In this document: positions 42,027 to 50,386 of the stretch, in pieces
How the letters are laid out: each line of letters begins with the position of its first letter
Numbering within the stretch: the stretch's first letter is position 1
Assembly: GCF_900091605.1 (NCBI RefSeq)
Contig: NZ_FMCQ01000002.1
Location: forward strand, 372,001-436,000
Direction of reading: 5' to 3'
DNA from: Micromonospora tulbaghiae
GTDB taxonomy: Bacteria; Actinomycetota; Actinomycetes; Mycobacteriales; Micromonosporaceae
DNA: 64,000 nt
Position numbers and translations under genes: made by a program
The notes under the pieces: generated by a model
What the model saw: only the letters and a program-made list of their open reading frames with translations
What the model was told of the DNA's origin: nothing
Database searches by the model: none

Positions 42027-44708
42027 ATGGAGGACGATGTGGTGATCAACGGCGGGCCTGCTGCGGCGACGACGCCCACCGAGATCTCGCCGGCCCCCGC
42101 GACCGGGCTCGGCTCGGCCGAGGCGGCCGCCCGGCTGCGGGCCGACGGGCCCAACACGGTGGCCGCGCCGCGCAAGCGCGGGTTGGCCGGCCGGGTGTTC
42201 CGCCAGCTCACCGACCCGCTGGTGGCGCTCCTGCTGGCCGCCGCCGTGGTGACCACGCTGCTGCGCGACTACCCGGACACCGCCGTGATCGTGCTGGTCG
42301 TCCTGATCAACACGGCGATCGGCGTGGTGCAGGAGGTACGCGCCGACCGGGCGGTCGCCGCGCTGGACCGGCTCGCCGCACCGACCGCGCGCGTGGTCCG
42401 CGACGGCCGTGACCTCGTGCTGCCCGCCGCCGACCTGGTCCGCGGCGACCTGGTCCGGCTGGAAGCCGGCGACGTGGTGCCCGCCGACCTGGACCTCACC
42501 GACGCGGTACGCCTCAGCCTGGACGAGTCGGCGCTGACCGGCGAGTCGGTGCCGGTGGCCCGGGTCGCGGGGGAGGAGGCCAGCGCGGGCACGGTGGTCA
42601 CCACCGGTCGCGCCACCGGGACCGTGGTGCGAACCGGCGCGGCGAGCGCACTGGGCCGGATCAGCGCCCTGGTCGCGGCGACCCGGCCGGCGCCCACCCC
42701 GCTGCAACGACGCCTGTCCTCGCTCGGCCGGGTGCTCGGCCTGACCGCCGTGGTGCTCTCCGGGCTGGTCTTCGCGATCGGCGTGCTCGACGGGCGGCCG
42801 GTCACGCAGATGGCGGTCACCGCCGTCAGCCTCGTGGTGGCGGCCGTGCCGGAGTCGCTGCCCGCTGTCGTCACGCTCGCGCTCGCCCTGGGCGCGCGCC
42901 GGATGGCCGGCAGCCGGGCCATCCCCCGCCGGCTGCACGCGGTGGAGACCCTCGGCTCGGTCACCGTGATCGCCTCCGACAAGACCGGCACGCTCACCGA
43001 GGGCCGGATGGCGGTGCAGTACGCCGTCGTCCCCGGCCGCGACCGCTACGCCGTCACCGGCACCGGCTACGCGCCCGACGGCGAGGTGCACCACCGGGGC
43101 GAACCGGTGAGCGCCCCGGAGGAACTGCGCGCCCTCGCCCGCGCCGGGCTGCTCTGCAACGACGCCACAGTGACGCCGCCGACCGACGAGCGGCCGGAGT
43201 GGACCGCGATCGGTGACCCGCTGGAGGCGGCGCTGGTCACGTTCGGCGCCCGCTGCGGCCTGGACCCGGACACCACCCGCGAGGCCTGGCCCCGGGTGGC
43301 GGAGGCGCCGTTCGACCAGGACCTGCGCCGGATGACCACGGTGCACCGCCGCTGCGACGGGCGCTACCTGGTGGTCTGCAAGGGCGCGCCGGAGAACCTG
43401 CTGGCCGCGCCGCTGGTGGACGCCGACGCCGGGGAACTGGCCGAGCTGACCGGCGCCGCGCACCGGCTCGCCACCGAAGGGCTGCGGGTGCTGGCGGTGG
43501 CCTCGGCAGTGGTCGACACCCTGCCGGACCCGGCCCGACCGGCCGGCCTGCGCCCGCTGGGCCTGGTCGCGGTCGGCGACCCGCTGCGCGCGGCGGCGCC
43601 GGGCATCGCCGCGGGCTTCGAGGAGGCCGGCATCCGGCTGGTCCTCATCACCGGCGACCACCCGGCGACCGCCGCCGCCATCGGCGGGCGGCTCGGGCTC
43701 TGGCGCGACGGCGACCCGCTGGCGAACGGCGACGACGGCGACCCCGGCCGCGCCCACCCCGAGACCCGGGTGTACGCGCGGACCCAGCCGGAACAGAAGC
43801 TCGACATCATCGCCGGCCTGCAGACCCAGGGGCACGTGGTGGCGATGACCGGCGACGGCGTCAACGACGCCCCGGCGCTGCGCCGCGCGGACATCGGCGT
43901 GGCGATGGGCGGCGGCACCGAGGTGGCCCGGCAGGCCTCCGACCTGGTGCTCGTCGACGATGACCTGACCACTGTGGCGACCGCCATCGGCGAGGGCCGC
44001 CGGATCTACGACAACATCCGCCGGTTCCTGCGGTACGCGCTCGCCGGTGGCGTCGCCGAGATCGCGGTGATGCTGCTCGGCCCGCTGTTCGGCCTGCCGG
44101 TGCCGCTGCTGCCGGCGCAGATCCTCTGGATCAACCTGCTCACCCACGGCGTTCCCGGTGTGGCGCTCGGCGCGGAACCGGCCGAGCCGGGCACGCTGCG
44201 CCGGCCGCCCCGCTCGCCGCAGGAGTCGGTGCTCGGCGGCGGCCTGGGCCGGGACGTGCTGCTCACCGGCGGGCTGATCGCCGCGGCGACGCTCGGCGCC
44301 GGCGTGTGGGCCGCCGCGGCGGACCGGCCGTGGCAGTCGGTGGTGTTCGTGGTGCTCGGCCTGGCCCAGCTCGGTGTGGCGCTGGCCGTTCGCGCCACCC
44401 GTACCCCGGGCTCGCGCGAGCGCAACCTCGCGCTGCCGGTGGCGGTCGCGGTCTCCGCGGTCCTCCAGGTGGCGGGCGTGCTGCTGCCGCCGCTTCGGGA
44501 GCTGCTCGGCACGTCCCCGCTCGGCGCGCTCGACCTGCTCGCCTGCGCCGCGATCGGCGTGCTGCCCGGTCTGGTGCTGCGGCTGACCCGCCGCTTCCGC
44601 GGGAGCAACGCCTCCCGGACCGGGACCGACGACCCCAACGCCGGGACCGACGACCCCAACGCCGGGACCGCTGGCCCTGCCGGGTCGGCCGCCGGACGGG
44701 CAGGCTGA
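42027..44708 (+). CDS. P-type cation-transporting ATPase (P2 type)
   Basis: 893 residues. The actuator loop has LTGESVPV near 170, the M4 segment has AAVPESLPAVVT, the phosphorylation site is SDKTGTLTEG with Asp318, and the hinge is MTGDGVNDAPALRRADIGVAMG. Ten membrane segments are expected. The PESLP sequence and overall pattern resemble Ca/Mn or Na/K-type P2 pumps such as CtpF. ATG 42027 is preferred; ATG 41994 is also in frame. The C-terminal tail contains a 7-residue repeat (GTDDPNA twice) coded by a 21-bp tandem repeat. A universal stress protein gene follows after 21 bp. Confidence 0.93.
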   Translation: MEDDVVINGGPAAATTPTEISPAPATGLGSAEAAARLRADGPNTVAAPRKRGLAGRVFRQLTDPLVALLLAAAVVTTLLRDYPDTAVIVLVVLINTAIGVVQEVRADRAVAALDRLAAPTARVVRDGRDLVLPAADLVRGDLVRLEAGDVVPADLDLTDAVRLSLDESALTGESVPVARVAGEEASAGTVVTTGRATGTVVRTGAASALGRISALVAATRPAPTPLQRRLSSLGRVLGLTAVVLSGLVFAIGVLDGRPVTQMAVTAVSLVVAAVPESLPAVVTLALALGARRMAGSRAIPRRLHAVETLGSVTVIASDKTGTLTEGRMAVQYAVVPGRDRYAVTGTGYAPDGEVHHRGEPVSAPEELRALARAGLLCNDATVTPPTDERPEWTAIGDPLEAALVTFGARCGLDPDTTREAWPRVAEAPFDQDLRRMTTVHRRCDGRYLVVCKGAPENLLAAPLVDADAGELAELTGAAHRLATEGLRVLAVASAVVDTLPDPARPAGLRPLGLVAVGDPLRAAAPGIAAGFEEAGIRLVLITGDHPATAAAIGGRLGLWRDGDPLANGDDGDPGRAHPETRVYARTQPEQKLDIIAGLQTQGHVVAMTGDGVNDAPALRRADIGVAMGGGTEVARQASDLVLVDDDLTTVATAIGEGRRIYDNIRRFLRYALAGGVAEIAVMLLGPLFGLPVPLLPAQILWINLLTHGVPGVALGAEPAEPGTLRRPPRSPQESVLGGGLGRDVLLTGGLIAAATLGAGVWAAAADRPWQSVVFVVLGLAQLGVALAVRATRTPGSRERNLALPVAVAVSAVLQVAGVLLPPLRELLGTSPLGALDLLACAAIGVLPGLVLRLTRRFRGSNASRTGTDDPNAGTDDPNAGTAGPAGSAAGRAG
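44622..44663 (+). repeat. 21-bp tandem duplication in the ATPase tail
   Basis: Two exact 21-bp units (44622-44642 and 44643-44663) encode the tandem heptapeptide GTDDPNA twice; the start of a third unit follows. Exact identity suggests a recent slippage event. Confidence 0.9.
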
Positions 44709-44729
44709 GGACGAGTGAAGGAGGACGTC

Positions 44730-45611
44730 ATGACGATCCACTCGCGGGCCCCCGTCGTGGTGGGCGTGGACGGGTCGGCCGCCTCGCTGGACGCGGTCCG
44801 GGTGGCCGCCCGCGAGGCCGCCGACCGGAACCGGCCGCTGCAGGTGGTGCACGCGTTCATCTGGCCGCTGACCCGCGCGCCGCTCACCCCGGCCCCGGGC
44901 GCGCCCGCCGGCGCCGGCCTGCGCAACCAGGCGGAGCGGTGCGTCGCCGAGGCGGTCGCCGAGGCCGGCAAGGTGGCGCCGGACGTGCCGGTCACCGGCG
45001 TGGTGGTCGACGGCGCGGCGGCGGCGGTGCTGGTCGCCGAGTCCCGCGACGCCGCGCTGATCGTGCTCGGCCACCGCGGCCTGGGCGGGTTCGCCGGCCT
45101 GCTGATCGGCTCGGTCACGCTCCAGGTGTCGGCCCGCGCGCAGTGCCCGGTGCTGGTGACGCGCGGCGAGGCGCGCGCCGACGGCCCGGTCGTGGTCGGT
45201 GTCGACGGCTCCGAGCTGTCCACCGCGGCGGTCGGGTCCGCGTACGAGGAGGCCGCCCGCCGCGGCGCGCCGCTGATCGTGGTGCACGCCTGGCTGTACC
45301 CCACGCCGATCGGCCCCGGCGACATCCTGCCGCTGGTGTACGACCCCGAGGCCTTCGCCGAGGAGTCCCGGCGGGTCGTCGCCGAGTCGATCGCCGGCTG
45401 GGCCGAGCGTTACCCGGACGTGCCGGTGCGGCAGCGGTCGATCCGCGGCGCTCCGGCCCGGGTGCTGGTGGAGGAGTCGAAGGACGCCCAGCTGGTGGTG
45501 GTCGGCGCGCACGGCCGGGGCGCGCTCGGCGGGCTGCTGCTCGGCTCGGTCAGCCACGCGGTGCTGCACCACGCCCACTCGCCGCTGATGATCGTGCGCG
45601 ACCGCGCCTGA
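44730..45611 (+). CDS. Tandem universal stress protein
   Basis: 293 residues with two Usp domains. Each starts with a P-loop-like VVVGVDGS (near residues 9 and 153) and ends with the ATP-binding pattern: GHRGLGGFAGLLIGSVTLQV and GAHGRGALGGLLLGSVSHAV. Tandem Usp proteins bind ATP and modulate growth under stress. AAGGAGG lies five bases before ATG 44730. Cotranscription with the ATPase (21-bp gap) matches the dormancy-type gene pairing of other actinobacteria. Confidence 0.93.
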   Translation: MTIHSRAPVVVGVDGSAASLDAVRVAAREAADRNRPLQVVHAFIWPLTRAPLTPAPGAPAGAGLRNQAERCVAEAVAEAGKVAPDVPVTGVVVDGAAAAVLVAESRDAALIVLGHRGLGGFAGLLIGSVTLQVSARAQCPVLVTRGEARADGPVVVGVDGSELSTAAVGSAYEEAARRGAPLIVVHAWLYPTPIGPGDILPLVYDPEAFAEESRRVVAESIAGWAERYPDVPVRQRSIRGAPARVLVEESKDAQLVVVGAHGRGALGGLLLGSVSHAVLHHAHSPLMIVRDRA

Positions 45612-45650
45612 CGCCGCGACGGCGCCTGACGCCGCGACGGCGTCAGGCGC
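45604..45650. terminator. Bidirectional terminator with 18-bp direct repeat
   Basis: A perfect 12-bp stem, GCGCCTGACGCC (45622-45633) and GGCGTCAGGCGC (45639-45650), lies across the ends of the convergent Usp and STAS genes. Its left side is an exact tandem copy of the preceding 18 bp (45604-45621 and 45622-45639), so two alternative left arms can pair with one right arm. Confidence 0.75.
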
Positions 45651-45942
45651 TGCGGACCGTGGTGAGGTCGGCCAGCCCGGAGATGGTCAGTAGCGGCTCC
45701 AGCAGCGGGCCCGCGATCAGCGCGATCCGGCCGGCGTGCGGGAACAGCGCGGCCAGCCCGGCGCTGTCCAGGTACTCCACCTTGGTGAGGTCCACGACCA
45801 GAGGCTCACCGTCGGGGCGTACCGCTTCGGCCAGCGCGTCGGCGAAGGCAGACGCGTTGCTCATGTCGATCTCACCGACGGCGGCCAGCACGCGGGCGCC
45901 GTCGGGACTGTCGCTCGTGGTCAGGGTCAGGGACGTGCTCAT
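45643..45942 (-). CDS. STAS-domain anti-anti-sigma factor
   Basis: 99 residues. The STAS signature VVDLTKVEYLDSAGLAALF places the phosphorylatable serine at Ser60. Such proteins bind an anti-sigma kinase when unphosphorylated and so free a sigma factor. Its ATG overlaps the stop of the 1382-residue sensor gene (ATGA), so the two are translated together. The sensor protein carries both a PP2C phosphatase and an RsbW-like ATPase domain, the two activities that would act on this serine. Confidence 0.92.
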   Translation of the reverse strand: MSTSLTLTTSDSPDGARVLAAVGEIDMSNASAFADALAEAVRPDGEPLVVDLTKVEYLDSAGLAALFPHAGRIALIAGPLLEPLLTISGLADLTTVRSA

Positions 45943-48900
45943 GGCGTGATCCTCGCCTGCATGTCGACTGTGGTGCCGGTGGCTCCCGGGGTGACGCTGA
46001 TGTTGTCCATCAGCGCGCGCATGAGCACAAGTCCCCGGCCGCGGTGCGGGTCGGGAGGCCGGTTCCGGTCCCGCCATCGGCCGCTGTCGGTGACGCTCAG
46101 GCGCAGGTCGCCGGCCGTGGCGGCGGCGCGCAGCCGGATCCGCCCGCCCGGATCGTCGCGGTGCCCGTGTTCGATCGCGTTGGCGCACGCCTCACCGGCC
46201 GCCACCAGGATGTTGTAGGCGTGGGCCGGGGCCAGCCCGCAGCGGTCCAGCCATCCCCGCAGCGCGGTGCGGACCTCGGCCAGCCGGGTCGACTCGGCGG
46301 GGAACTCCAGCTCCAACGGCCCGGGGTGGCGGTAGAGCAGCAGGGCCACGTCGTCGTGGTAGCCGCCGTCGGGGGTGAGCCGTTCCATGATCTCGGTCGC
46401 CAGGACCTCGACCGGCGCGCGGTGCCCCCGCTGGATGGCGTCGGTGGCGCGGGCGATGCCGGCGGTGATCGGCTGGCGGCGCCGTTCCACCAGGCCGTCG
46501 GTGTAGAGCATCAGGGTGGCCCGCGGCTGCACCGTCGCCTCCGCCTCCGGGCGTTCCTGGCCCGGACGTACGGCCAGCGGCCGGGACCGGCCGTGTTGCA
46601 GCAGCTCGGGGGTGCCGTCGGCGCGGACCACGATGGCCGGTGGGTGACCGGCGCTGGAGTAGCGCATCTGGCCGGTGGCCGGGTCGAGGACGCCGCAGAA
46701 GACGGTGGCGCAGGAGGCGCCCGGCAGCAGCGCGGCGAACCGGTCCAGGGCCGCGAGCGTCCGGGCCGGGCTCGGATCCTGCAACAGCAGCGCGCGGCAG
46801 GCGCTGCGCAGCTGGCCCATCACTGTCGCGGCCCCGAGGCCGTGTCCCACGCAGTCGCCGACCACGATGCCGATCCGCCCGTCCGGCAGTTCCACCATGT
46901 CGTACCAGTCGCCGCCGACCTTGAGCGGCATCGCGGCGGGGGAGTACCGGACCGCGAACCCGGCGGGCAGCTGCGCCGGGCCGAGGATCGCCCGTTGCAG
47001 GGCCAGGGCGGTCTCCCGCTGCTGGTCGATCTGGTGCGCCCGGTGCAGTCCCTGACCGATGTGGCCGGCCAGCAGCGCCAGCAGGGTCTGGTCCTGCTCG
47101 GTGAAGGGCCGCTTCTCGCCCAGGTCGATCCAGAGCGCCATGGTGCCGTGCGGGTGCTCGACGGCGATGCCGGCGCCGTGCGTACGCGTCGCCACCGGCG
47201 TCAGCAGCGGGGTGTCCCGCAGCGCGAGCAACGCCTGACGACGCTCCTGCGGCAACGTGTCCCAGCGTGCCGCCGGGTCGGTGGCGGTCACGTCGGGGGT
47301 CGGCAGGTCACTGAAGACGGCGGTGAGCACGCCGGCGGCCCGCCACAGCTTGCGCAGCTCGTCCAGCACCCCGAGCAGCGCGTCGGTGAGGTCGTCCGCC
47401 TGCGACAGCCGCATGCTGAGCCCGGCCAGGGCGGTCTCCCGCTGCACGGCGTAGTGCTCCGCGGTGACGTCGCGGAACGTGCCGACGATCATCCGGCGGC
47501 CGCTGTCCGGGTCGTTGACCTGGTTGAACGCGGCCGAGATCCAGATCCGGTGCCCGTCGCGGTGGGTGACCGGCACGGTGTAGGTGCCACGGGTCTGCCC
47601 CACGAGCGTCGAGAACGCGGCCGCCACCTGGCGGTGCGCCTCGGGCTCGGCCTCCCGGTCCGGCCACCAGGGGTGCACCGCCGGGTAGGGCAGCCCTTCG
47701 GTGCCGTAGCCGAGGATGCCGGTGAACGCCGCGTTGATCTCGACGACCGCGCCCTCCTCGTCGCAGACGAAGAACGCCTCCTGCAACGAGTCGACGAGCG
47801 CGGTACGCCAGCGGGCGTGGTGGTTGCGCAGCCGGGCCAGCTCCACGTTCGCGCGTACGCGGGCCAGCAGCTCGGCGGCCGGGAACGGCTTGACCAGGTA
47901 GTCGTCGGCGCCGGCCTCCAACCCCTCGATCGAGGCCTCCTGACCGGCGCGGGCGGACAGCAGCAGCACCGGAGTACCGGCCGTACGCTGGTCGGCGCGC
48001 AGCGCGGCGACCAGCTGCAGGCCGTCGAGGCGGGGCATCATCACGTCGCTGACCACCAGGTCGGGGGTGTGCGCGCGGGCGGCGTCCAGCGCGGCCCGCC
48101 CGTCGGCGACCGCCTGCACCTCGTGCCCGGCCGAGCGCAGCAGCCGGGTGAGGTACTCCCGCATGTCGGCGTTGTCGTCGGCCACCAGGACGCGGGCCGG
48201 CGCCCCGCCGGGCAGCGGCTGCACCGGCCCGTCGGCCGGGGTGTCCCCGGCGACGGCGTCGCCCGGGTCGGCGGGCAGCCAGCGCAGCGCCTCCTGCACG
48301 AACGGCTCGGCCGACGCCGGCGTCCGGCCGTTTCCCGCCGGGGCGAGCGCGTCGGCGGGCAGGTGCGCGGTGCCGAACGGCAACCGGATCGTGAAGGTGG
48401 TGCCCCGGCCCACCGCGCTGTCCGCGTCGATGTCGCCGCCGTGCAGCATGACCAGCTCCTTGACCAGGGCGAGGCCGATCCCGCTGCCCTCGTCGGAACG
48501 GGAGCGGGCGTTCTCGATGCGGTGGAACCGCTCGAACAGGCGCGGCATCTCGTCGGCGGGGACGCCGATGCCGGTGTCGGAGATCCGCAGCACCGCCGAG
48601 ACGCCCTCGTCGCGCAGCTCCACCCCGATCGTGCCGTCGAAGGTGAACTTCAGCGCGTTGCTGAGCAGGTTGAGCACCACCTTCTCCCACATGCCGCGGT
48701 CCAGGTGCACCGGCTCGGACAGGGGCGGGCAGTCCACCTCGAAGGACAGGCCGGCCCGTTCGATCGCCGACCGGAAGACGCTCGCCAGGTCGGCGGTCAC
48801 GGCGGCCAGGTCCACCGGCTCGTAGCGGGCCTGCATCCGCCCGGCCTCGATTCGGGAGAAGTCGAGCAGGCTGTTTACCAGCTTGCCCAGGCGCAGCCCG

Positions 48901-50087
48901 TTGCGGCGGATCACGTCCAGCTCGGCGCGGACCCGCTCGTCGGCGCCCTGCAACCGGCCGCGCAGCTCGTCCAGCGGGCCCATGATCAGGGTGAGCGGGG
49001 TGCGGAACTCGTGGCTGATGTTGGAGAAGAACGCGGTCTTCGCGCGGTCCAGCTCGGCGAGCTCCTCGGCGCGCCGCTGCTGCGCCTGGTAGCTGCGGGC
49101 GCTGGCGATGCCGGTGGCCAGATGCCCGGCGGTCAGCTCGACGAAGCCGCGGTACCCGTCGTCCAGCGCCCGGTAGCGGTTCAGCCCGGCGACCAGGAAC
49201 CCGTACGGCGCCCCGCCCTGCTGCCGCAGCGGCACCAGGAGCGCCTCGGTCGGCGCGGCGGGCCAGCCACCCGTGGGCAGGTCCGTGAAGGCCGGGCCGT
49301 CGAGCGCGACCCGCACCGGATCGCCCTCGGTCAGGGCGTCGGCCGGCCACGGGGCGGCCGGGTCGCCGGGGGACAGCGTGGCCGGGGCCGCCGGGTGGTC
49401 CGCCGCCAGCCCGGTCGCCTCCACCAGCCGGGCGCCGCCGTCGCCGTCGTACAGGTAGGTGAGGGTGAACGGCAGGTCCTGCGGGTTGCGCGCCAGCTGG
49501 CGGCTGACGAACGCGAGCGTCTCCTGCTCGGTGCGGATGACGCTCGGGTCCGAGCCGAGGTCGCGCAGCGTGGCCATCCGCCGCTCACCGATGACCCGCT
49601 CGGTGTCCTCGCTGACCACGCAGAGCATCCCGACCAGGCTGCCGTCGTCGGCGCGCAACGGGCTGTAGGAGAACGTGTGGTACGTCTCCTCGCGGTAGCC
49701 GGCCCGCTCCAGGAACAGCAGCAGGCCCTCGTCCCAGGTCGCCTCGCCGGTGCGCAGCACGGTGTCGACGCGGGGGCCGATGTCGTCCCAGATCTCCGCC
49801 CACACCTCGTTCGCCGGGCGCCCCAGTGCCCACGGGTACTTGCGGCCGAGCGTGTCCCGCCGGTAGGCGGCGTTGCAGAAGAAGGTGAGCTGCGGCCCCC
49901 AGGCCATCCACATCGGGAACCGGGAGGACAGCAGGATCCGCACCGCGGTCCGCAGGCTCTGCGGCCAGGTGTCCGGCGGCCCCAGGGGGTGCTTCGACCA
50001 GCGGACCCGCGCCAGGTCCGGCCCGATCTCACCGTCGACGGCGAAGACGTCGGCACGCGTACGCGGGTCGGTGTCAGCGCCGCTCAT
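45939..50087 (-). CDS. Hybrid histidine kinase fused to SpoIIE phosphatase and anti-sigma-type ATPase
   Basis: 1382 residues, no membrane segment. Domains in order: PAS (about 25-165), GAF (185-335), HisKA with His359 in SNISHEFRTPL, HATPase (about 455-572, LLSNALKF and DEGSGIGLAL), receiver domain with Asp681 in VVSDVMMPRLDG (632-745), second PAS (760-875), second GAF (885-1020), PP2C/SpoIIE phosphatase (about 1045-1253; DWYD, VGDCVGHG with Asp1078, HDDVALL with Asp1245/1246), and RsbW-like HATPase (1258-1382, AAGEACANAIEHGH). ATG 50087 has a GGGGGAGA site. It joins two-component signalling to partner switching in one chain; the STAS gene overlaps its end. Confidence 0.92.
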   Translation of the reverse strand: MSGADTDPRTRADVFAVDGEIGPDLARVRWSKHPLGPPDTWPQSLRTAVRILLSSRFPMWMAWGPQLTFFCNAAYRRDTLGRKYPWALGRPANEVWAEIWDDIGPRVDTVLRTGEATWDEGLLLFLERAGYREETYHTFSYSPLRADDGSLVGMLCVVSEDTERVIGERRMATLRDLGSDPSVIRTEQETLAFVSRQLARNPQDLPFTLTYLYDGDGGARLVEATGLAADHPAAPATLSPGDPAAPWPADALTEGDPVRVALDGPAFTDLPTGGWPAAPTEALLVPLRQQGGAPYGFLVAGLNRYRALDDGYRGFVELTAGHLATGIASARSYQAQQRRAEELAELDRAKTAFFSNISHEFRTPLTLIMGPLDELRGRLQGADERVRAELDVIRRNGLRLGKLVNSLLDFSRIEAGRMQARYEPVDLAAVTADLASVFRSAIERAGLSFEVDCPPLSEPVHLDRGMWEKVVLNLLSNALKFTFDGTIGVELRDEGVSAVLRISDTGIGVPADEMPRLFERFHRIENARSRSDEGSGIGLALVKELVMLHGGDIDADSAVGRGTTFTIRLPFGTAHLPADALAPAGNGRTPASAEPFVQEALRWLPADPGDAVAGDTPADGPVQPLPGGAPARVLVADDNADMREYLTRLLRSAGHEVQAVADGRAALDAARAHTPDLVVSDVMMPRLDGLQLVAALRADQRTAGTPVLLLSARAGQEASIEGLEAGADDYLVKPFPAAELLARVRANVELARLRNHHARWRTALVDSLQEAFFVCDEEGAVVEINAAFTGILGYGTEGLPYPAVHPWWPDREAEPEAHRQVAAAFSTLVGQTRGTYTVPVTHRDGHRIWISAAFNQVNDPDSGRRMIVGTFRDVTAEHYAVQRETALAGLSMRLSQADDLTDALLGVLDELRKLWRAAGVLTAVFSDLPTPDVTATDPAARWDTLPQERRQALLALRDTPLLTPVATRTHGAGIAVEHPHGTMALWIDLGEKRPFTEQDQTLLALLAGHIGQGLHRAHQIDQQRETALALQRAILGPAQLPAGFAVRYSPAAMPLKVGGDWYDMVELPDGRIGIVVGDCVGHGLGAATVMGQLRSACRALLLQDPSPARTLAALDRFAALLPGASCATVFCGVLDPATGQMRYSSAGHPPAIVVRADGTPELLQHGRSRPLAVRPGQERPEAEATVQPRATLMLYTDGLVERRRQPITAGIARATDAIQRGHRAPVEVLATEIMERLTPDGGYHDDVALLLYRHPGPLELEFPAESTRLAEVRTALRGWLDRCGLAPAHAYNILVAAGEACANAIEHGHRDDPGGRIRLRAAATAGDLRLSVTDSGRWRDRNRPPDPHRGRGLVLMRALMDNISVTPGATGTTVDMQARITP

Positions 50088-50308
50088 CGCACGAGTCTCC
50101 CCCACCCCACCCGATCCCGCTCGTCCGGGCCATGTCGCACCGCGGCCTCGTGGTCGCTTCTTGCCCCGTGGCGCCCTCGGCACTCCACCCGGGGCGGGGA
50201 GATCTGACTCACGTGACGGCGGCGGGTCAGGGCAGGGGGACGTGACGACCACAAAAAGAAAGGCAAAGAGACAGGTCTCCTCGCCACTATCAACATATAC
50301 CGCACCCC

Positions 50309-50327
50309 GGGCCTTGCCGCAAGGCCC
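50309..50327. promoter_or_regulatory. Rifamycin-associated-element-like palindrome
   Basis: GGGCCTTGCCGCAAGGCCC is a 19-bp inverted repeat (7-bp arms, 5-bp centre) 59 bp upstream of the phosphotransferase start. Its length, symmetry and position agree with the 19-bp RAE reported upstream of rifampin-inactivation genes in actinomycetes (recalled). The remaining gap (50088-50308) contains an AT-rich patch with CATATAC at 50293 but no convincing promoter. Confidence 0.75.
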
Positions 50328-50386
50328 CGGTCATGCCGCACAATCATCGGCCGATGCGGGTTGAGCTGCGAAAACGGGGGCACGGC

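Noticed and set aside
41880..45578. 1232-codon open frame antisense to the P-type ATPase and Usp genes
   Set aside because: GC-rich shadow frame: Arg/Gln/Gly-rich, no domain, while the opposite strand encodes complete conserved proteins.
46044..50207. 1387-codon open frame antisense to the hybrid sensor gene
   Set aside because: Low-complexity Arg/Gly/Val/Gln translation without motifs; the sense frame has nine recognisable domains.
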